A stretch of 45,624 nt of DNA from Rhizocola hellebori (GTDB taxonomy: Bacteria; Actinomycetota; Actinomycetes; Mycobacteriales; Micromonosporaceae), in contig NZ_BONY01000075.1 of the NCBI RefSeq assembly GCF_016862955.1, positions 1 to 45,624 on the forward strand, read 5' to 3'. Shown one piece after another: positions 43,421 through 45,624 of this stretch (position 1 is the stretch's first letter; the number at the start of each line of letters is the position of its first letter). The notes under the pieces were generated by a model. The model saw nothing but the letters and a program-made list of their open reading frames with translations. It did not search any database and was not told the DNA's origin. The position numbers and the translations under genes are program-made.

Positions 43421-45624
43421 TTAGTCCTCGGACAAAGACCGGCGCCGTAGAGCGGGCCGGGCCGGCCCGGCGGTACCGAGGCGAGGTTCGAGCGTGGCGA
43501 CGGTGGGGTTCTCGAAAAGCTTGCGAACTCCCACTTCGAAGCCGAGGGTGGATCGGATGCGGTTCACCAGCCGGGTGGCCAAAAGGGAGTGGCCCCCGAT
43601 GTCGAAGAAGTTGTCGTTCACGCCGACCTCCGGCAGCCCTAGCACCTCCGCGAAAAGCCGGCACAGCGCCTGCTGGCGCGGTGTCTGGGGCGCTGCCTGA
43701 TCGGCCGTGGTTTCGTAGACCGGTGCCGGCAGCGCGTTGCGGTCCAGTTTTCCGTTGGCGGTCAACGGAAAGGCGTCCATGGAAACGAAGGCGGACGGGA
43801 CCATGTAGTCAGGCAGCCGGGAAGCCAGCTCGCGCCGCAGCAGCGCCACATCGACGGTCGCGGCGTCGGCCGGTACCACATAGGCCACCAGACGCTTGTC
43901 TCCTGGCTGATCCTCGCGAGCTATCACCAGCGCCTGCTGGACGACGGCGATCGCGGACAGCGCAGTCTCGATCTCGCCCAGCTCGATCCGGAAGCCGCGG
44001 ATCTTCACCTGGTCATCGGAGCGTTGCAGGAAGACCAGGCGAGCGTCGGGCTCCCAGCGCACCACATCGCCGGTGCGATACATCAGCTCGCCCGCGGGCC
44101 CGAACGGGCACGCCACGAAGCGCGAGGCGGTCAGGCCCGGCCGGCCGACGTAGCCACGGCCCAGCCCGGCGCCGGCCAGGTACAGCTCGCCCGCGACGCC
44201 GACCGGAACCGGCTGCAGGAACTGATCCAGCACATACAGTCGGGTACCGGAAAGCGGCTGTCCAAGCGCGACAGTGGAGCCGACCTGTTGCCCGGAGCGC
44301 CACGGATACTGCGTCACGCACAGGGTCATTTCGGTTGGGCCGTAAGTGGTGCGCACCACCATTTCCGGGCAGTTGCGCAACGCGCGCTCGACCGCGCCGG
44401 CCGAGATGACGTCGCCTCCCGTGGTGACTTCGGACAGCCCCTGGAACGCGTCGACGGGACCCTCCGCGATGACCCGGAAAAGCCCGGCGGTCAGGCTCAG
44501 CCGGTTCACGCCGTGGGTCTGGATCAGGCCGCGCAGCCCGGCTGCGTCGATGTCTCCGGGTGGAGCCACGACTATCCGGCCACCGGCCAGCAGCGGACCC
44601 CAGATCTCCCAGGTGGAGGCGTCGAAGGCGTGCGGCGAGTGCATCAGCACCACGTCTTCTGGCAGCATCGCCCAGGACGGGTCGCGGGCCAGGTCGACGA
44701 CGCCCTGATGGGTGATCTGGATGCCCTTGGGCTCTCCGGTGGAGCCGGAGGTGTACATGACGTAGCAGAGCTGGCCGGGCTGGACGACCGGCAGTTCGCC
44801 CGCGTCGCCGGAGGGATCCGTCTCACAGGTCAGGATGCGCCTGCCGGTGCCGGCCTGCTCGGCGACGAGGTCGTGCTCGCCGAATGTCTTGTCCACCAGC
44901 ATGACCGGCGAGGTGCTGGCCGCGACGACCGCACGCATCCGGGCGAGCGGATAGGCGGTGTGGATGGGCAGGTACGCGCCCCCGGCTTTGATCGTCGCGA
45001 GGATCGCCACGATGAGATCCACCGACCGTGCCATGAGGATCGGCACCGCGGTTTCGCTGCCGACGCCCGCCGCGCGCAAGGTGTGGGCGAGCCGTTCGGC
45101 CTGGCTTCGCAGCTGCGTGTAGGTCAGCTCGGTGGTGCCGTCGGTGACGGCGATCCGATCCGGGGTGCGGGCTGTTTGCTCGTCGAAGGCCTGGACCACC
45201 GTGCACGGCACCGACCCGGCGCCGGTCTGGTTGAGCTTGGTCAGCCAGCGCCGTTCCTCATCGGTGGTGAGGTCGATCCGGCTCAGCCTGGTCTCCGGAC
45301 GCTGCGCGGCCGTGGCGAGCACCATGGCGAGGCGCTTGCCGAGCAGGGCGACGGTCTCGTGGCGGAACAGGTCGGTGGCGTAACCGAGCCCGATGGCCAG
45401 CTCACCTTCCACCGGCTCGTCCGCGACGGTGATTTCGAGATCGAACTTGGCGATGCTCAGGCGGGTGGGTTCCGGCACCGTCTCCAGGCCCGCCAACGGC
45501 GTCGAGGTAGGCGCGAGGTCCGCCCTCGACAGGGCGATCTGGAAGAGGGGGTGGCGGGCCAGGGAGCGGGTGGGTCGGAGGTGTTCGACGAGTCGTTCGA
45601 AGGGGAGGTCTTGGTGGTCCAATG
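43421..45624 (-). CDS. NRPS, partial: C (end)-A-T
   Basis: The frame runs off the right edge; 734 residues are visible. They begin in the last third of a condensation domain ([20 protein letters not shown]). An adenylation domain follows (about 150-660) with [19 protein letters not shown] near 285, [11 protein letters not shown] near 425 and [10 protein letters not shown] near 625. A carrier domain has [13 protein letters not shown] near 682, and the protein ends RRRSLSED. Pocket residues by eye read D-A-W-S-T-G-T-L-C. The surrounding [11 protein letters not shown] and TTGGDVIS stretches resemble aryl-glycine and aryl-serine activating domains of glycopeptide NRPSs, but the code is not one I know. 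It has no thioesterase, so the chain passes on to the C-A-T-TE protein. Confidence 0.92.
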   Translation of the reverse strand, partial: LDHQDLPFERLVEHLRPTRSLARHPLFQIALSRADLAPTSTPLAGLETVPEPTRLSIAKFDLEITVADEPVEGELAIGLGYATDLFRHETVALLGKRLAMVLATAAQRPETRLSRIDLTTDEERRWLTKLNQTGAGSVPCTVVQAFDEQTARTPDRIAVTDGTTELTYTQLRSQAERLAHTLRAAGVGSETAVPILMARSVDLIVAILATIKAGGAYLPIHTAYPLARMRAVVAASTSPVMLVDKTFGEHDLVAEQAGTGRRILTCETDPSGDAGELPVVQPGQLCYVMYTSGSTGEPKGIQITHQGVVDLARDPSWAMLPEDVVLMHSPHAFDASTWEIWGPLLAGGRIVVAPPGDIDAAGLRGLIQTHGVNRLSLTAGLFRVIAEGPVDAFQGLSEVTTGGDVISAGAVERALRNCPEMVVRTTYGPTEMTLCVTQYPWRSGQQVGSTVALGQPLSGTRLYVLDQFLQPVPVGVAGELYLAGAGLGRGYVGRPGLTASRFVACPFGPAGELMYRTGDVVRWEPDARLVFLQRSDDQVKIRGFRIELGEIETALSAIAVVQQALVIAREDQPGDKRLVAYVVPADAATVDVALLRRELASRLPDYMVPSAFVSMDAFPLTANGKLDRNALPAPVYETTADQAAPQTPRQQALCRLFAEVLGLPEVGVNDNFFDIGGHSLLATRLVNRIRSTLGFEVGVRKLFENPTVATLEPRLGTAGPARPALRRRSLSED

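Overview
The window is high-GC DNA (roughly 70% G+C by eye) from a filamentous actinomycete. Supporting signs are MmpL, ECF41 and SigE-type sigma factors, LuxR/LAL and XRE-NB-ARC-TPR regulators, secreted CBM-bearing glycoside hydrolases, frequent GTG starts, several leaderless-looking promoters and few TTA codons. A Pseudonocardiales-like host is an inference from the dpg/NRPS genes, not something the sequence proves.

Layout. 1-1652: the tail of a Pro/Ala-rich protein and a membrane-anchored surface protein with three divergent beta-domains. 1637-2471: a 29-bp tandem repeat at the facing 3' ends of that gene and a NUDIX hydrolase. 2480-2683: a relic of an F420-dependent LLM oxidoreductase. 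2798-6816: a probable pectin/uronate unit (GH88-type unsaturated uronyl hydrolase, short-chain dehydrogenase, secreted CBM35-PL9 pectate lyase) with a LacI-type operator. 6874-14448: DppA-type D-aminopeptidase, MMPL transporter, an ECF41 sigma factor beside an FAD oxidoreductase, a 40-residue membrane peptide plus DUF5317 protein behind a dyad-overlapped promoter, and a SigE-family sigma factor coupled to a membrane protein. 14570-24953: M1 metallopeptidase, ricin-type lectin, a STAND regulator facing an SMI1-like protein, CBM2-FnIII-GH18 chitinase, methyltransferase, Tat-exported membrane protein, MerR regulator and GNAT acetyltransferase. 25129-31396: a repeat-rich membrane-anchored protein, an 88-residue helical-repeat protein, an ArsB/NhaD-type permease with a possible structured leader, and a LAL regulator. 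31460-33283: a secreted subtilase.

33405 to the right edge, all on the minus strand, is the 3' part of a non-ribosomal peptide cluster. In transcription order it reads: NRPS module ending in a carrier domain, methyltransferase, NRPS C-A-T-TE, dpgA, dpgB, dpgC, dpgD, MFS exporter. DpgA-D make the carbon skeleton of 3,5-dihydroxyphenylglycine (Dpg), so the product very probably contains Dpg. The methyltransferase resembles the C-terminal (N-methyltransferase) half of the ovothiol enzyme OvoA, an unexpected partner in a Dpg-NRPS operon. The terminal NRPS goes straight from carrier to thioesterase with no room for the X domain of cross-linked glycopeptides, and no P450 is seen, which argues against an ordinary vancomycin-type product. 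The upstream part of the cluster lies outside the window.

No rRNA, tRNA, CRISPR array or intact insertion sequence was found.
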